A DNA stretch of 7,537 nucleotides from Anaerolineae bacterium (lineage in GTDB: Bacteria > Chloroflexota > Anaerolineae > 4572-78 > J111), in the NCBI GenBank assembly GCA_020433785.1, contig JAGRCC010000180.1, positions 1 through 7,537 of the forward strand. The letters are read 5' to 3'. The position numbers were made by a program, and so were the translations under genes. Of this stretch, positions 6,011 through 7,537 are shown one piece after another. The number at the start of each line of letters is the position of its first letter. Positions within the stretch are counted from its first letter, which is position 1. Below the pieces are notes generated by a model. The model ran no database searches, was not told the origin of the DNA, and was given only the letters and a program-made list of their open reading frames with translations.

Positions 6011-6430
6011 ATGAATGCTATTAATCACTATGTAGAAGTCGGCCAAAAGTGGGTCGATGGTCAAGTTAAGACCGGTCAAGGTTGGTTTACGGCCATCCAG
6101 GGGCTTGAGCAGTTCGATCCCAGCTTGCTCTGGGACAAGACGATCGAGGCTTATCGAGCCTCTGTTCAGGCAACGCTGGATGCGCAAGTTGCCGGGACCA
6201 AAATTTGGTTCGAGGAAGTCGTGCCGGTCGGTAACCTACCGCAGCCCGCGGTCGATCTGGTCAAACAAATGCAAGATGTGACGGCCGAAGTCGCCCAAGC
6301 GCAACAGACCGCCGTGGACAATTGGTTTGGCCTGCTCAGACAAATTGACGTCAAAGAGCTTCCGCTGGCCGGTATCGAGCCGGAACAACCGAAAAAACCC
6401 ATTCGAAAAACTGCAAATAAGGCATCGTAA
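6011..6430 (+). CDS. Phasin-like small helical protein
   Basis: The 139-residue product has no signal peptide, no membrane helix and no Cys. It is predicted to be mostly amphipathic helix with recurring aromatic pairs (Trp14, Trp25-Phe26, Trp66-Phe67, Trp105-Phe106). Proline-marked breaks occur near 71-79 and 117-130. Two Gln/Ala-rich helices (about 46-68 and 80-110) resemble phasins, which coat polyhydroxyalkanoate granules. The assignment rests on general resemblance and is not certain. The tail PKKPIRKTANK (128-137 region) is short, basic and probably disordered, loosely like DNA-contacting tails of granule proteins PhaF and PhaM. The ribosome site AGGAGG is optimal, and a strong terminator follows, so it is probably a well-expressed single-gene transcript. 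A ParA-type ATPase gene lies downstream and a histidine kinase gene is divergent. No PHA synthase is present in the window. Confidence 0.5.
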   Translation: MNAINHYVEVGQKWVDGQVKTGQGWFTAIQGLEQFDPSLLWDKTIEAYRASVQATLDAQVAGTKIWFEEVVPVGNLPQPAVDLVKQMQDVTAEVAQAQQTAVDNWFGLLRQIDVKELPLAGIEPEQPKKPIRKTANKAS

Positions 6431-6452
6431 GCCGGATCTGATCACAACAACG

Positions 6453-6483
6453 AAACCGTTCTCAATAGCGAGAACGGTTTTTT
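6453..6483 (+). terminator. Rho-independent terminator of the phasin-like gene
   Basis: AAACCGTTCTC (6453-6463) pairs perfectly with GAGAACGGTTT (6470-6480) around the 6-base loop AATAGC. The T-run extends over 6478-6483. It lies 22 bases after the stop codon and is a textbook intrinsic terminator. Confidence 0.93.
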
Positions 6484-6486
6484 GAT

Positions 6487-6522
6487 TCCATCGTTGGTGA
6501 AGGGATCGAGGCCAACGATGGA
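6487..6522. promoter_or_regulatory. Second perfect inverted repeat (TCCATCGTTGG / CCAACGATGGA) before the ParA gene
   Basis: Arms of 11 bp at 6487-6497 and 6512-6522 are separated by 14 bases. No U-run follows, so it is not a good terminator. It begins three bases after the terminator T-run and ends about 86 bases before the ParA start, so an operator or leader structure is plausible. Confidence 0.5.
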
Positions 6523-6532
6523 TTAAATTTGC

Positions 6533-6558
6533 TTGACCGCACCTTGATGAGGTATGAT
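6533..6558 (+). promoter_or_regulatory. Tentative ParA promoter
   Basis: TTGACC (6533-6538) and TATGAT (6553-6558) match -35 and -10 hexamers, but the 14-base spacer is shorter than the usual 16-18. The terminator upstream means some promoter must lie between 6484 and 6608. Confidence 0.3.
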
Positions 6559-6608
6559 TGCCCCTCCCATCCTTGTTTTAAGTTCGCTACAGCATCACGG
6601 GTAAACGC

Positions 6609-7373
6609 GTGAAAGTTTTAGCCATCTACAGCAACAAAGGGGGCGTCGGCAAAACGGCGGCCACCGTCAATTTGGCCTATCTGGCAACCCGGGCCGGCTT
6701 GCATACGCTGGTCTGTGATTTGGATGCCCAGAGTTCGACCACCTTTTACTTCCGCGTCAAGCCAAAAATAAAAAGGAAGGCCAGGGGTCTGGCCAAAAGC
6801 AGCCGGGCGATTGATCATAGTATCAAAAGTACTCACTATGAAAAACTGGACCTGTTACCCGCCGACTTCTCGCATCGCAATATGGATATCGTCTTCAGCA
6901 AGATGAAAAACCCAACAGGCCGGCTGCGCAGTGTCTTTAAGCCGCTCCGGGCGGAGTATGATTTGATTATGCTCGACTGCCCGCCTTACATCAATCTCCT
7001 GGCCGAAAATATCTTTAATGCGGCCGATTACATCTTGGTGCCGTTAATTCCCACCGTTTTATCGGTCAGAACTCACAAGCTGTTACTGTCGTTTTTGACC
7101 AAGAAGGGCTATGATACGGCCAAAGTCCACCCCTTTGCGTCGATGGTCGATCGCCGCAAAACCCTCCACCGCACGTTGACCGAGACGCTGCAAACCGAAT
7201 TTGACGGGATGCTGCGCACCGCCATTCCTTATTCATCGGATGTCGAAAAGATGGGCTTGCATCGAGAACCGGTCAGCCTGTTTGCCGCCAACTCGACCGC
7301 CGCCGAGGCCTACGAGCAGTTGTGGGCGGAGCTTTCCCCCAGGTTAACACAAGCCACTGGTAAGTCGGCTTGA
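6609..7373 (+). CDS. ParA/Soj-family deviant Walker ATPase, GTG start
   Basis: This 254-residue ATPase has the ParA hallmark: deviant Walker A KGGVGKT (10-16) with the signature Lys10. It also has Walker A' CDLDAQSSTT (36-45) and Walker B YDLIMLDCPP (117-126, Asp123). C-terminal family features follow (VDRRKTLHR, 180-188; SVFKPLR, 108-114). It lacks the N-terminal helix-turn-helix of plasmid P1-type ParA, so it resembles the short chromosomal Soj type. Such ATPases dimerise on ATP, bind DNA non-specifically and move DNA or protein cargos over the nucleoid. An insert rich in Lys/Arg (51-66) may aid DNA contact. No parB lies downstream and no consensus parS was noticed, so it is an orphan here. 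Its neighbour is a phasin-like gene, which could point to granule positioning, but this is inference. The GTG at 6609 is the only sensible start; its ribosome site is weak. Confidence 0.9.
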   Translation: MKVLAIYSNKGGVGKTAATVNLAYLATRAGLHTLVCDLDAQSSTTFYFRVKPKIKRKARGLAKSSRAIDHSIKSTHYEKLDLLPADFSHRNMDIVFSKMKNPTGRLRSVFKPLRAEYDLIMLDCPPYINLLAENIFNAADYILVPLIPTVLSVRTHKLLLSFLTKKGYDTAKVHPFASMVDRRKTLHRTLTETLQTEFDGMLRTAIPYSSDVEKMGLHREPVSLFAANSTAAEAYEQLWAELSPRLTQATGKSA

Positions 7374-7378
7374 GGCAC

Positions 7379-7415
7379 GAAACCCGACAAATCGCGCCGA
7401 TGGGTGTCGGGTCTC
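7379..7415 (+). terminator. Hairpin after the ParA gene, possible terminator
   Basis: ACCCGACA (7382-7389) pairs with TGTCGGGT (7405-7412) around a 15-base loop. Two further pairs flank one mismatch (GA at 7379-7380 with TC at 7414-7415). It begins six bases after the stop codon. No T-run follows, so termination efficiency is doubtful. Confidence 0.4.
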
Positions 7416-7456
7416 ATCCCTCGACCTACTCATTGTGACTTACGCAGTTGACCTGT

Positions 7457-7535
7457 TTAGCCCCCCTCTAACTCCCCCCAAAGGGAGGAGGACCAGGCAA
7501 GTCCCTCCCTGTGGGAGGGATTTAGGGAGGGCTAA
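7457..7535. repeat. Hairpin-rich MITE/REP-like element with imperfect terminal inverted repeats
   Basis: TTAGCCC at 7457-7463 is mirrored by GGGCTAA at 7529-7535, and imperfect complementarity continues inward through pyrimidine-rich and purine-rich arms. Inside are a perfect 8-bp hairpin, TCCCTCCC (7502-7509) with GGGAGGGA (7513-7520), and a 5-bp hairpin, CTCCC (7472-7476) with GGGAG (7483-7487). It carries no ORF and is unrelated in sequence to the element at 2222-2298. The window ends two bases later, so the true right end is unknown. Confidence 0.65.
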
Positions 7536-7537
7536 TC

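Noticed and set aside
5885..6187. 100-residue minus-strand ORF across the phasin-like start and spacer
   Set aside because: It covers the TATAAT box, hairpin and ribosome site of the plus-strand gene and has no motif or good ribosome site.

Overview
The window looks like a bacterial chromosome or long contig of moderate GC content. It has compact genes, ATGA-type overlaps, TTG/GTG starts and short GC-rich palindromic repeats between genes. This mix would fit Chloroflexota (Anaerolineae/Caldilineae-like), but no marker gene is present, so that placement is a low-confidence inference.

Layout. (1) 1-2171: the 3' end of one ABC exporter half-transporter and a complete second one, overlapping by ATGA. 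Their degenerate motifs are complementary, as in heterodimeric exporters of the TM287/288 type: the first has D for the catalytic Glu and Q for the H-loop His, and the second has LSQGQ for LSGGQ. (2) 2172-2357: an intergenic gap holding a double-hairpin REP/MITE-like element. (3) 2358-3859: an MscS-family channel overlapping by 7 bp a TerC-family membrane protein with a TTG start. (4) 3860-4611: a convergent intergenic region dominated by about 12 degenerate tandem units of 41-44 bp, each made of two related halves of about 21 bp. (5) 4612-5805, minus strand: a soluble PAS histidine kinase without an adjacent response regulator. (6) 5806-6010: a divergent control region with dyads, direct repeats, a perfect TATAAT and a stem-loop abutting the Shine-Dalgarno sequence. 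(7) 6011-6430: a small phasin-like protein with a basic tail, followed by a strong intrinsic terminator. (8) 6609-7373: an orphan ParA-type ATPase. (9) 7374-7537: a hairpin and a second, unrelated hairpin-rich element that runs almost to the window end.

How the genes may work together. The ABC pair forms one exporter. MscS and TerC are probably co-transcribed envelope ion-handling proteins (osmotic release and Mn-type metal efflux). The phasin-like protein and the ParA ATPase sit side by side, separated by a terminator. ParA-family ATPases are known to position cargos such as carboxysomes, so a ParA that distributes a phasin-coated inclusion is an attractive but unproven idea. The most unusual feature is the helically phased repeat array, which resembles no CRISPR and codes for no convincing protein. 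Its role is unknown.
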